64,000 nt of DNA from Scenedesmus sp. ARA3 (Eukaryota; Chlorophyta; Chlorophyceae; Sphaeropleales; Scenedesmaceae), in the NCBI GenBank assembly GCA_004335835.1, contig RWJK01001672.1:257866-321865 (forward strand), written 5' to 3'. Under the pieces are notes generated by a model. It ran no database searches, was not told the origin of the DNA, and saw nothing but the letters and a program-made list of their open reading frames with translations. Within the stretch, counting starts at the first letter, position 1, and each line of letters starts with the position of its first letter. This document shows, one piece after another, positions 1-11,619 of the stretch. Made by a program: the position numbers and the translations under genes.

Positions 1-350
1 CAGCAGTATGCCAAGAGTTGGTTGGTGAACTAGGTGTTGATGTCCCAGGTGCGGCAGCAGCAGCGGCACCAGCAGCAGACACTCACGCTCACCCCATGCC
101 TAACGCGACTGCCAGTGACAGGTTGGCAGGCATGACAACACCAGCACAATGAGGCTCGAACGAGCAGCTGCCACAAATCAGAACAGAGCGTTAACTTAAA
201 GTGTAGCATCTGCAGCCAGTCTCACCCCATGCCTGGCGCGACAGCCAGTGGCAGGTTGGCGATGGCACCCATGAGGAAGCATGCCATGAGGGACGATGCG
301 GCAGTGGCGGTGATGAGGCTGCGGCGCACCTCTTGCTGCAGTGCGGGAGC

Positions 351-388
<38 letters not shown>

Positions 389-1719
389 CAGCAATAGTTG
401 CAAAGCAGGAAGCAGCAGCATGGCAGCATGCACAGCAGGAGAGGAGTGAGCCGGCTGAGCAGATGTGCAAGCAGATGTAACAACTGGATGCAGGAATAGG
501 CTCAGCAGAGGAGCGCTGCAGCCGGTACATTTCAAGGTGCGTAGATAAGCATTAACCTTGGTTCTCCTGTGTGAATTCATCCTTTGCTATTCCGCATTTT
601 GAACTGCAAGTGCTCGGCTGCGCCTGGCTCGACACTGTGACCGCATACAACAGACATCATAGCATATTGGTTGAAGCTGCTTTGCAGCGATATCCAGACA
701 AGCAATGCAGTATTTTGGTATTGATGCCTGCACAGCACAGCCAGCAAACAGCATAGCACGTGTACTCACCACACATGACTGGAAGCCTGCATCATCAAAC
801 CTGCAGCCTGGCTGCCCTGCTTTGGGACCCTGCAGCAGCAGCAGCAGCAGCAGCAGCACCAGCAGGTTTCAACAACCGTTTGACAGGTTTGTAGGGCAGC
901 AAACTCATGCAGCGCTGAGGAACAGCTGAAAAGCATACTGTGCAACTGCAGCAGCGCAGCAGCGCCGGCGCGGCTGTGCTATTTGCTTGGCTGCAACGTC
1001 TTCAGGCAAGCTATCCATGTCCAGCCGCTGCACAGCAACACTTGATCAGGTAAGAGCAGTGCTCGGCTTTTTCCCTTGTGCTTGCAAGGAGGGGCTTATC
1101 AAAGGCATCAGTGAGTAACAACAGCAGCTTGGAGCCAAAGATGCTGTGCATCCCACGTTTTAGGGGCAAGGGCAGTGCGAACATACCCCAGCTTACCGTG
1201 CAGTCAGCATCGCTGCAGTTGCCGCCGCTGTCACTGAGGATGCCGGCATTGACAGCAAGGATGTAACACGTCTGCAGAACAGCGATGAAACAGGCAATAC
1301 AGGCACGTGAGCCACGGGGACCCATGTGGCAGGTTTGAATTGCCGGACAACTTCGGACCACTGTGCTGCAACAATGGTGCAAATCAATAAGGCAACCAGG
1401 TATCATAAAAATGAAGGTTCACGCCCAGCTGCATGCCACCTCGAACAGGCTTTCTCTTTCCCCGCCCTGGCTTCGCTTCACTGGTCGACGCTGCTCACCG
1501 TCAGGAACGTCACGAGGCCAGCTCTGACCTCTGTAGAGAAGGTGCTGCCTCTTTGCTTGACTTGGAAGTACTGGCCCACCTGGCAGTGAGGAAGAAAAGA
1601 ACAGACGACAACCCTAGATCAGCCCAGGGCCCCATCTGCACTGCCAGCATGCACGTGGCTAGTAAATTCCATACCCTTGATGCGGCAAAACCGTCATTGA
1701 GCGAGTCGATCCACTTCAT
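1..1719 (-). CDS. AZG1-like: AZG-type adenine/guanine permease, N-terminal part (runs off left edge)
   Basis: Probable plasma-membrane purine (adenine/guanine/hypoxanthine) transporter of the NCS2/AzgA family. Start ATG at 1719. Five phase-consistent exons are visible: 1675-1719 ([15 protein letters not shown]), 1499-1579 (ends RAGLVTFLT), 1197-1271 ([20 protein letters not shown]...), 770-829 ([20 protein letters not shown]) and 226-335 ([19 protein letters not shown] then GMG). These match in order the family start: the ELRAG..TFLTMAYILAVN first helix, the SDSGG loop, and the ANLPLALAPGMG helix with its substrate-site region. About 124 residues of an expected 550-600 are present; the rest lies left of the window. 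The exon at 226-335 is preceded in the transcript by a CTG tract (CAG at 346-387 on +). A damaged copy of its 3' edge lies at 85-131. Family assignment is firm; substrate is inferred. Confidence 0.85.
85..131 (-). repeat. Degenerate copy of AZG exon 5 3' edge
   Basis: On the minus strand this reads approximately [15 protein letters not shown] followed by GTGAGC. It mirrors the end of the real exon ([14 protein letters not shown] then GTGAGA) about 105 bp away. It lies in the following intron and keeps a usable-looking donor. Confidence 0.7.
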
Positions 1720-4700
1720 GGCTCCGCTACAGCCGGGTTAGCCCAGAACGAAGCTGTGCAACCTTGATGCAGTCGAATCTGCAGCGCGGCGACCCCAGAT
1801 GATGCGATCCTATGAGCGTATAAGACACCTGAGCATTACTTGTGTCTGCAGTTTGCATCAAGGAGCCGCGGTTCACCACCACCACGAATTGAGTAGTATA
1901 CTGTGCTACTCTACTACAGCATTGCGTCACAAAATTGCGTTATGTTCAGCCGTACACGCCTCAAACTGCGGTAAGTTGCAGCTTATCAACACATTTTGGT
2001 TCAAGGCAACAGCTTCAGTTGTTGGGCGTCATCACAACAAGGGTTCCACCAGAAAGATCTTCTCACGGTCATGGCCATGGGCCTGGCACCTGCTTGCTGG
2101 CACCATGAACAGCGGTGTACAGATCCAACTCATTTGTCGCTTATAGGGATTTAAATCTAATTGACGCAGTACTGCACTGCAGCACAGCTGCGGCACAACA
2201 GCTGCTGTACTTCGTATTGCCAGCAGTACCATCATGGCTGATCACGTGGGGGCATGCTGCAGTGCAGCCTGTGGCGTGCGTTGAGTTGCTGTCTGTGCCC
2301 AGCGGCCCTGCCATTGGCTATTGACGTCGTTCATTCAGCCTTCAGGACGCGACACACTTGCTACACTGCAGCCAGCCTGGGCAGCCTGACCAGGCAACCA
2401 CGCCAAGCCTTTGGCCTGCAGGACTGCCACTCCATTGCAATACCAAAGGATAGCATAGGACTGACCTACCTCAGGCACCCACATGGCTATGCACCCACAT
2501 GGCTATGCACCCACATGGCCATGCACCCACATGGCAGAACGTGGTTGCAAAATGTGAGTGCATGCCGCGCCCAGGGACCTGCTCAGGCGTGACATGTCAA
2601 GTGTACACTTTTAGGGCGCGAGATGATCCAGGTGCTGCTGCAGCAGCTGCTGCTGCTACCGCTGCTGTTGCTGCTGCTGGTGCCACCTGTCATGACACAG
2701 CCGCAGCATGCAGCAGTCTGCAGGCGCACCTTGACCTGCAACCAGCCGCTGGCCACGCTCGAGGCGTTTGTCATGAGATGTGACAGCTGATGTGGCATGA
2801 CTATTGTTGCCGCCTTCGTTGCTGGCCTGCACAGTGCCAGCACATACGCACGCTTGCGGCAAGCAGGCGCGGCAGCCATCAGTACTTGATACGCAGCAGT
2901 TTTGCCTTCAATTTGCAGTAGTTTTTTTGGACATGTCTTGTACCGTGCCAGGAAAGCAACGGTTCCTGCATCACGCAATGTTGATGACAGACAGCTGTCC
3001 CATGGGATGTCCCTTACGCCAGACTTCGATACCTAAACCTAAGCAATTTTCTGTAATTACACCTGTATTCGACAAGTGTATTCAGTCGATAGCGACGCCT
3101 GTGCTGGTCAGCAGCGCCATTGAAAAGCGGTTTAAGGTTCTTTATCACACGTTCTATCCGTTTATTTGTCCGAACAGAGCAGGCGAGCCTGTTTAGTTGT
3201 ACGAATATGCGATTGAAATTTACGCGTAATGTGTATCGATACACTGCTTAGGTAAAGGAAATTTCTGTAAGGGAAATCCCATGCCTGCAGGCTGTCCATC
3301 TTTCTGGCGGAAAGTCAATGCTGCCTTGGTAACACAAGAGGTTTTCCACTGACTCAAACACGTAAACCCTGAGCTATTCGGGCGTGGTATGCTGCTGCCA
3401 GTCGCGTGGCTACTTGTTTCGCTGTCAGCTGGGCCAGGGGGCAGTACTGGCTTGGTTGCTACAGCTGGGTGCAGTACATCTGCCTGACAACTGCCACCGA
3501 ACCCTAGCAACCACTAGAGCATTGCAACACCTCTCAGTCAACTACTATGAGTGTGTTCTACTTTCTGTTCGCAGCTGTCTTACGTACAAAGACGTACAGG
3601 GCTCTCCGCTTGGGTCTGGCACAAGTACTCGATCTCGATCTCTGGCCTCTCACTCGGTGGCCAAAAATGCAAGCAAAAACTCTGAATCACTGCAATTATT
3701 CGTTGTTTGGCTGGCAACATGCCCATACGGGCAGGTGCAGAACAGCAACGAAGCAGCAACAGCAGAGATGCAGACCCTGCAGGGGCTTGCAGGAACAAAG
3801 CTGGTCCATTGGAGGAGCCTCGGCAACATCGGAGTTTGAAGGAACATTGTTAGCACGGAGGCAGCTGCTGCACTGCATTGTAGCATCGCTGGTGCTGGCG
3901 CAGCAGCAGCTGGCTCAACCTCCTCCTGCTGCAGCAGGTGGGGCCATGACAGCAACTGCACTGTGAGGAAATGCCGTTGACCCACGGCTTATGAGATAGC
4001 TGCATATACCAGTCCTGCCGTGCAAGCTATCGCTGCCATTGTACAGTTATGCCAGCATCGGCACCACAAAGCAATTGTAGTGCTGGCAGCAGCCCTGGTT
4101 GCCTGACAGCAATGCCTGCATGCACTGCTGGTCATGCGCACTGGCTGTGCCAGTCAATCAGTATGCATGCCAGAAACCACACTGTTCAGCAGCTGCGTCA
4201 CCAACAGCATACACGTTATGTGTTGGGCATAACTCTGGCTGCCTGAATATTTAGACCTGCATGCGCTGCCTGTGTGTGCACAGGCCTAGCACAGTTCCCG
4301 GCAAGCGAGCTGAAGAACAGATACATCTTGGTGGGTGCTACTGCTGCTATTCAAGCTGCTACAGCTGACATAATACAGCAGCAGACTCAGCCTAGTCGAG
4401 GCAGCACTGCATTGCTGTCAGTTTGTGCCTCAGCACTGCATTGGAGGAGCGTTGCTGCCTGAGCACCTCAGCATCTCACGCGCAGCAACAGCAGCAGTAG
4501 CAGCAGCAGCAGTGGCGGCAGCAGCGTGAGGCTACGTGTCAACAACCCGAACCACTTTCACTGTGGCGACCAGCTGGTGGGCGAGGCGGAGTGAACCCCG
4601 ACTTGCACATGAAGATCTGCTTGTGCAGGCCAGTTTCTCCAGCAATACAATGCAGTACAACTAGTCGTGTATGGCTTGATATGCTGACATGAGCTGACGC

Positions 4701-4739
4701 GGATGATGACAATGGTGACACGATAATACACGTGCGCAG
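1720..4739. other. No recognised gene; upstream regions of AZG (minus) and of the phosphatase-like gene (plus)
   Basis: About 3 kb with only short open frames that match nothing I know and lack convincing splice-bounded exons. It should hold the AZG promoter and the unrecognised 5' exon(s) of the phosphatase-like gene, because the first exon I can place for that gene (4740) starts at an acceptor, not an ATG. A 16-bp tandem repeat lies at 2476-2536. Confidence 0.5.
2476..2536. repeat. 16-bp tandem repeat, about 3.8 copies
   Basis: Unit cacccacatggctatg repeated head to tail with one substitution (ggccatg in the third copy). No coding meaning evident. Confidence 0.9.
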
Positions 4740-4880
4740 GTCAGGGCTGGCGAGAGCGAGTCAGAGACGCAAGACGCCATGCTGACCAACCCAGTGTGGA
4801 AGCAGTCTGGCATGGCAGGGCTCAGCGCCAAAGGCAAAGTGCAGGTGAGCAGGGCTTTCCCCTGGCCACAGCAGCAGCAT

Positions 4881-4911
<31 letters not shown>

Positions 4912-7131
4912 TAACCAGCAGCAGCAGCAGCAGCAACAGCACGCACGCACTTTGATTGCTAGCTTCCAATTCAGAGTGCAGCAGCAGCAGCAGCAGCACC
5001 ACCACCAGCAGCAGCAGCAACAGCCGCAGCAAGGTGTTGGCAGCTGTGGCAAACACCCACACAGCATACTTGAACGTTGCAATGCACCCAGCGCTTGTGG
5101 CTTCAAACAACTGCAGACAGTGTGCTGCTGCTGCGCAGGTGGTGCGACAGATCCTGCCCGCCATGGAAACACTAGCCGTGTGTGGCGAGGCCGGCTGCTG
5201 GATCTGCAGATAACACGCCTCCTTGCACACTGCTTGTGCAACACTGCTGTGTGCTGCTTGTTGATCATTGTGACGCTGCTGCTGCACAGGTAGTGCGGCA
5301 GATCCTGCCCGCCATGGAGACGCTGGGTGTGTGTGGCGAGGCGGGCTGCTGGATCTGGCCCATCTCTGCCCACCTGCACCCACTGCTTGTGCTGTATTTC
5401 TTTCCACTACTAAACAACCAATGTTCTGCTGCAGGTGGTGCGGCAGACTTTGCCCGCCATGGAAACACTAGGAGTGTGTGGCGAGGCAGGCTGCTGGATT
5501 TGGCCCTCCATCACACTCAGCACCTACCAGACTGCAGAGATCATGGCTGGCAGCCTTGGCGTGGGCCGCAGCCGCATCGTGCCAGAGTGAGTGCATGTTG
5601 ACAGAGAGATTGCAAACAATTGCATGCAAGCAGGCTAGCCGTACATTTTGCTAGGTATGTTTTGTGAATCCTGCAACTCAACAAACAGCGGAAGCACAGT
5701 CGCATCGTGCCAGAGTGAGTGCGCTGGTGAGGGTGTTGGGGGCGCAGGCAGCGGTAGCTGTGGCAACAAAGCTCGCACAGGAGTTGGGTGGGCCATCTCC
5801 CATCCTTTGCTCCACTGTATGTGCTGCATTGCTTATGTTACTTGCTTTCGGTCACTAGATGGCGTGCGGCTTTGTGTTGCTAGAGATGGCCTTCCGTCAC
5901 ACTCAATACCCACCAGACAGAGATAATGGCGGGCGGCCTTGAAGTGGGGCGCAGCCACATCGTGCCAGAGTGGGTGCGTGCATGTTGGTTTATTGGTGAG
6001 GCTGTAGCACAAGCAAGGGTAGCGGTGCAGCAGGTGTGGGGCGCAGGCCCCCCAGATTGTCATAGAACAATGTATTTACACCGAGCAGTACAGTGAGGAC
6101 ATGCTTGCAAGCTAAGTAAGCAGCGAGCCCCTTGAGCCTGTGCTAGGCTGCATTCTGACTACGCCACATTTCTCACACCGCTTGAATGCACACTCACTCC
6201 GGCACGATTGTTACATCCACACGTCTTTGATGCAGCATGTTATCCCTTGAACTGCTGCAGGTACTCCTTCCTGGATGCTCGAGGGGTAGGCGCACTGGAC
6301 GGCCTGAGGGTGGCAACAGCAGCACAGCAGGTGCGGCAGTGTGCGTGCAGTTCAAAGTGATAGAAAGATCACGTGCTGCGCTGCGCTGTGTTGCGCTGCG
6401 CTGCGCTGTGCTGCGCTGCGCTGCGCTGTGCTGTGCCGCGCTGTGCTACACAGCACGTGGACCCTGCTCTGCTGTCTTGTCTGTGTTGTGCTGTGCTACG
6501 ACACTCTTTTTTGCAGCAGACCAGCATGTCGTGCCACCTGCATTCTGCACGTCATCTACAGGTTCCCGCAAATTCTTGGTGTTACTATGGCATCGATGGC
6601 CACATGCCGCTGATGCTGATCAGCATCATAATGCTGCTGCTGCTGCTGCTGATCCTGCAGGTGCTTGCAGGAGACATGCTGGATGCAAACTGGAGGCCGC
6701 CAAAGGGCTATGATGGCACACCAAACGAGTCAGCGGCAGACGTGCTCACGCGTATGCGGCAGCTGATGTCCATCTGTGAGACGCAGTACAGCGGGGAGGA
6801 TGTGGTCATTGTGGCGCCAGATTCTGACACACTCTCCATACTGCAGGTGAGGGCGGGGAGATGGCAACAAATAGGCTTCTGGTAGTGAGTTGACGCGCAT
6901 GGACAAGTGCAGAAGACGCAGTGCTGTTATGTGATCCAGCCTCGTGTTGTCGGGCGGTGCTGCTGCTGGTGTTAACTTTGCAGTGCTGGAGAGTGTTGTT
7001 GACAGTGAGTTTGCAGTTTGACATGTAAGCTTGCGAGCAAAGTGGGCGTCGAATGACTTGTCTGACTAGGAATGTAGCCCACAAAGGTTGTGGTGATGCC
7101 TGGTGAGCATGCACTGTAACATGCCCTCGCC

Positions 7132-7224
<93 letters not shown>

Positions 7225-7370
7225 AGGCTGCTGTGTTGGGTGTAGATTTGCGGCAGCACAGGCAGCTGGCGTTCCGGCCTGGCGAGGTGCGCGTGCTGCT
7301 GCTGAGTGACAAGCCATTCGACACAGCACCCATGAGCCTGCCGTGCCCCAAACCACCAGCATGCCGATGA
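4740..7370 (+). CDS. Histidine-phosphatase (phosphoglycerate-mutase) superfamily protein, 5' end not found
   Basis: Resembles the plant proteins annotated as phosphoglycerate mutase family, often plastid-targeted; substrate unknown. Phase-consistent exons: 4740-4844 (VRAGESESE..MLTNPVWKQSG..GLSAKGK), 5435-5586 (VVRQTLPAMETL..WPSITLSTYQTAEIMAG, ending RIVP), 6261-6330 (YSFLDARGVGALDGLR), 6661-6846 (GDMLDANWRPPKGYDG, PNESAADVLTRM, VVIVAPDSDTLSILQ) and 7227-7370 (AAVLGVDLRQHRQLAFRPGE...ACR, TGA). Family landmarks are the VRxGES start, the WxSxxxxTxQTAEI core and the VIVxPDSDxLSxLQ segment. The usual catalytic RHG triplet reads RAG here, so phosphohistidine chemistry is doubtful. The ATG and any transit peptide must lie upstream of 4740. 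The exon at 5435 has two extra partial copies before it, the 3' end is repeated downstream (7311-7815), and about 30 CTG triplets precede the last exon. Confidence 0.7.
5139..5586 (+). repeat. Triplicated exon 5' edge (VVRQ.LPAMETL.VCGEAGCWI)
   Basis: Three head-to-tail copies start right after a CAG acceptor at 5139, 5290 and 5435 (spacings 151 and 145 bp). All three encode V-V-R-Q-(I/T)-L-P-A-M-E-T-L-(A/G)-V-C-G-E-A-G-C-W-I. Only the third continues through QTAEI to a GTGAGT donor at 5587. The first two lose the frame after WI and have no donor. Further fragments of this exon's 3' edge lie downstream near 5697-5725 and 5885-5975 (the phrase cgtgccagagtg with gtg/ggtg following). Confidence 0.9.
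6365..6445 (+). repeat. GCTGY pentamer run in intron
   Basis: Low-complexity ctgcgctgcgctgtg motifs over roughly 80 bp inside an intron of the phosphatase-like gene. Pentanucleotide rather than triplet periodicity. Confidence 0.8.
7133..7226 (+). repeat. (CTG)n tract forming an intron 3' end
   Basis: About 30 uninterrupted CTG triplets running straight into the CTGCAG acceptor of the last phosphatase-like exon (7227). It takes the place of the polypyrimidine tract. Length polymorphism would be expected. Confidence 0.95.
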
Positions 7371-7815
7371 CAGTCCCACCTATCTGGTGCTGGTTGCGGT
7401 AGGGTTGTGGACACGTATATGTAAAGCAACAACACGAGGATGTCTACGTAAAGCTAGCGGCGGTGTGAAGGTCTGCAGGGCAGCCCCATGGGTGCCCCAA
7501 GCCGCCAGCATGCCGGTGACAGGCAAGTTAGTGCGTGCTGGTGGCGGTGGTTGTCCATGCGATTGTCCATGTACAGCTGGCGGCGGTATGAAGGTTTGCA
7601 GGGCACCCATGGGTCTGCCGTGCCCTAAGCCGCCAGCATGCCGATGACAATCCCGCCTAGCAGGTGCTGGTGGCGGTGGTTTTGTGGAGACGAGGATGTC
7701 TATGTAAAGCTGGTGGCGGTGTGAAGGTCTGCAGGGCACCCATGGGGCTGCCCTGCCTTAAACCACCAGCATGCCGATGACAATCCCACCTCGCAGGTGC
7801 TGGTGGCTGTAGTTT
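7311..7815 (+). repeat. Tandem copies of the terminal exon end/3' UTR
   Basis: About four copies, roughly 130-150 bp apart, of a segment containing gcacccatg..ctgcc..cc..aa.ccaccagcatgccgatgacaat-type text and a following gcaggtgctggtggcggtggtttgtgg-type text. The first copy is the real coding end (stop at 7368-7370); later copies (near 7475, 7605 and 7735) are noncoding. Copies differ by scattered substitutions, so they are not a simple assembly echo. Confidence 0.85.
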
Positions 7816-8970
7816 TGTGGAAACGTAGGTGGAGGGCAACCATGTTTCACATGCGTCTGCTTTGCTGTTGTACGCCCGAGCCGTGCTGGCTTTTCTCGAC
7901 GTTCCATGTAAAACATCCTGTTGAAACCTTGATTGCAGCAGGTGTAGGTGTTGACTTACAGACAAGCAGCAGCTCACCATCAGGTCCTACTGGTGCCGGC
8001 TGTGCCAGCTACCTTTCTAGCCAAACATCTCACATCAACAAGAGCAACCGCACAATCCGCACCCACCAACAACATCACCCACCATCATGGAAGCGCCGAT
8101 GACATCGTGCATATCACCAAACACCATCATCACCCATATTCCTGGAAGCGCCAACGCCTTTCATGCGATACACATAAGGATCATCATCCACCACCCAGAC
8201 ATCATGGAATCATCATGGGCACATGTTGATCCCAATTATGCAAGCCCCAGCACATACATCAGGACATCATCATGCATATAAGCAGCACAACCGTTAACCC
8301 CCATGCAGTCCAAAATCATCGAAGGTATCTTGCCATGGCACAGCCCTGAGCTGTACTGCACGGGCATGTGCACACATGCAAACTTGCTTGAAGCTGTGTC
8401 CCAAGAGCTGGTACATGAACAGCAGTGCAACAGGAACATCAAGCGGCATCATTTTGAATCCATCTTGTTGAGACCCCTGACTTTTATAGCATTGATGTTG
8501 CCAAACCGAAGCCGGCTGCCTCTGCTGGCAACGTGTGAGGCAATCTGAAAGTGCAATGCGTCTGTCTAGGATTCTCTGTCATGGTAAGTAATACGCAACA
8601 GCACTGCAGGTGAAAAAGTGAACCAAGAGAGACAGCAAAGCAAGCAACAGCACCTGGCTGCCTCACACTCTCTCTCTCACACACACACACACAAACAGCA
8701 CACAGTGCGGGCGCAGCACCTGCCAGGGACACGCCGTCACACTGTGCTGCAGCAGCAGCAGTGCTGGTTAGCATTAACCGTGTGCAGTTCGGCAGTGGCC
8801 GCGCTTCTGCGCTAGATATTCACACCATGAAAGGAAACCTTGTGCCCAAACAAGCCCCAATGTTCATGGGTAGCATCATGCAGATGTAAACACACACGCA
8901 GAGCCTTGCAGGAATGTGCTTACAACGGCGCAGAAGTCCACTGTGTGATGTGCAGCTTGTACAAGCTGCT
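7816..8970. other. Intergenic space between convergent genes
   Basis: Lies between the plus phosphatase-like gene and the minus CotH-like gene. Contains cat/cac-rich simple sequence (8080-8280) and a ct/ca dinucleotide run at 8670-8694. No gene seen. Confidence 0.6.
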
Positions 8971-9735
8971 CTACCTGCCTTGGGCTGTTATTGCTGGTGC
9001 AGCCGCTGGCTTGACTGCAGCAGCAGCACGAGGAGCAGCGTCTGCATTTGCAGCAGCTGCTGGTGCCTCTTTGGCCAATGCAGCATCAAGCCAGTGCAAC
9101 CTCGCAACTATCCATGTCCTCAGGTCAACCACACTCGCATTCCAAGCAGCAACGCCCTGCAAGCCAGGCGTAAACTGCACCTTGTCTGCTGCAAACGTTG
9201 CCCCCCAGCGAGCAAAGTTGCGGGCTGTTGCTGCATTGATGCGTGCAACCTGTGTGTCGATCTCGTTTGTGTACCAGCTGTCGCTCCAGCTGCTGTTGCG
9301 CAGCTGCTGGTAGCGGGCCTGGGCCTGGGCACGGAAAGACGGGCTGCGCCATAGCGCCAGGTACCACTGCAGCAGCACCGGGAGCAGCAGCAGCAGCACA
9401 ATCAGGCTTGCATTGTCAGCAACCTCATGCCAGCTGCAACCGCACATGTACAGCCAAATCACACTTGCGCCACTCACTGTCATGTGTTGGTAAGCACCAC
9501 TGCGGCACTCTGAGCACCGTGCAGGGTGTATAAGCACTCTGCTGTATTTCAAAATGCATTGCTGCTGCAAGCATTGCCGGCCCCGACTAACCTGCGCCAA
9601 CCCATTCAGCGGATCGATCTTGCAGCGGTGTGGCTCTGCGCAGATGTTGAACAGCCAGCCCTCAGGGCTGATGGCGCTGCCACCGCTGCTGCTGTTGCTG
9701 ACGCCGCCCGCCTGGTAGCCTGCACAGCAGGATCA

Positions 9736-9778
<43 letters not shown>

Positions 9779-11481
9779 TACGGCAAACATTGTGGTATGC
9801 GAACTGATCGAGGTGATCACCTCGCGTGCTGCAGCTGGCAGTTTTGAAGAACAAGTTTGAGCGATGACACAGCACAGCTGCCGATGTTAAGCAGCAGCAT
9901 CCACCGAATGCAATATCACTGCACGAGCTGCGCATGATTGCTTACACTCACCCTCTACAGGGAAGCCGCAGCACAGGCCCATTGCCTTTGCAGCATCCAA
10001 AGTGCTGTGATACTGCACTGAACCATGAAGATGAGCCTTGAGGCTACAGCAGAAACATGCATGAACACATATGTGCCATACATCCAAATGGCGCCAGCGA
10101 ATGGCTGCCCGTTACCCAGCTGGGTGTTAGTCGTGGGAGGCCACGTCACCACAAAACAAAGCATAATGCACACATAATACATCACATTTTCATGCTCACT
10201 TTCCACTGGGAAGCCGCAGCACAGCCCCATTGCCTTTGCAGCATCCCACACAGGACCCATCACCACCCGCGCACGGCCCGCTGAGCAGTAGTCCTCCACC
10301 CCATCAGCGGCTGACCCAGCAGCAGCAGTGGATGTGTTGCCAGCAGGACTGGCAGTAGATGCAGCGGTGCTTGCTGAGTCCCCGGTTGAAGGGCCCGCAG
10401 CAGCAGCAACAGCCGGGCTCGTCAGCGTGGTGGTGTTGGCTGCAGGCAGAGGCAGATGCAGACAAAACAAGATGCCAGATGCACTAGATATGACGACGTT
10501 CAGTGCCAGACATGGTGATGGTGCCAGCAGGACCTGAGGTGGGTGCAGCGGTGCTTGCTGGGTCCGCGGTTGAAGGGCCCGCAGCAGCAGCAACAGCTGG
10601 GCCATGAGAAGTGGTGGTGTTGGCTGCAGACACAGGCAGAGGCAAATCGCAGCAAAACACAAGGACGACACATGGGACACCCAGTTAGTGACTAACGATC
10701 ATTTTGATTGGCTCAGTTGGTGCTGAGCGTCTTGATGACCAGGAAGTGGTTGGCAGACAGTGCTGTGCGGTGTGCTGCACGTCACCTGCACTTTCCATTG
10801 TTGGCATACCAATACCAATACTAACACCACAGTACAGAACGGACCTGCCTCAGGCAAGAGCCCAGCGAGCTGATATACTGCTGCTCATGCCATGAGCTCA
10901 GGGAGGGTTGCAACCAGGACCCGCTTCCTCCCTCATTGCTTGCTTGCATACGACACGGTCGGCTGTCTGAGCCGGCAGCACCTGGGCCCCCATATGCCAC
11001 CATTGCTGCAGAGATGCAATGTTTTGTTGCAAGGCATGCAACGCTCACCTGCAGCAAGCGCTGTCAGCGTCCTTCCAGAAGAAGGTGCGGCCCCTGTAAC
11101 CGTCACTGTCCACACATTGCCTCCAACCAAACCCTGTTCTACATCATACGGTATGATTCATACCACACACAGCCCTCACCTACTGTGCATGCGCTGTCAG
11201 CGTCCTTCCAGAAGTATGTGCTGCCCCTGTAGCCGTCACTGTCTACAACTTGTCTCCACATCAACCCTTTTCTACATCATACCGCACACAGCCCTTACCT
11301 ACTGTGCACGCGCTGTCAGCATCCTTCCAGAAGTAGGTGCTGCCCCTGTATCCGTCATTGGCCGACTTGATGACCTCAGCAGCCAGGAAGAAGTCAACCA
11401 GGCTCTCAAGTGTCACATAATCACTGTAGTGGCCCAGGCCTGGGGCCAGCAGCTGCTTCTCAAAGGAGTTGAAGTAGCTGG

Positions 11482-11528
<47 letters not shown>

Positions 11529-11619
11529 AAAACATGAGTTACAAAGTTGCTGTAGTTGCCCAGGCCTGGCTCCAGCAGCTGCTTTTCAATGGAGTTGAAG
11601 TAGCTGGTGGCAGTAGCGC

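Noticed and set aside
4661..5407. 248-codon minus-strand frame with Leu/Val/Cys runs
   Set aside because: Antisense to the triplicated plus-strand exon; open because of CAG/CTG repeats; no family match.
5139..5586. Repeated exon copies as assembly errors
   Set aside because: Copies differ by many substitutions and by their flanks, and the same geometry recurs in many genes. Long-read confirmation is still the deciding test.
6806..7435. Minus-strand frames rich in Ser, Gln or Ala around 7133-7226
   Set aside because: Frame openness is due to the CTG tract; the plus strand carries the conserved phosphatase-like exons with splice sites.
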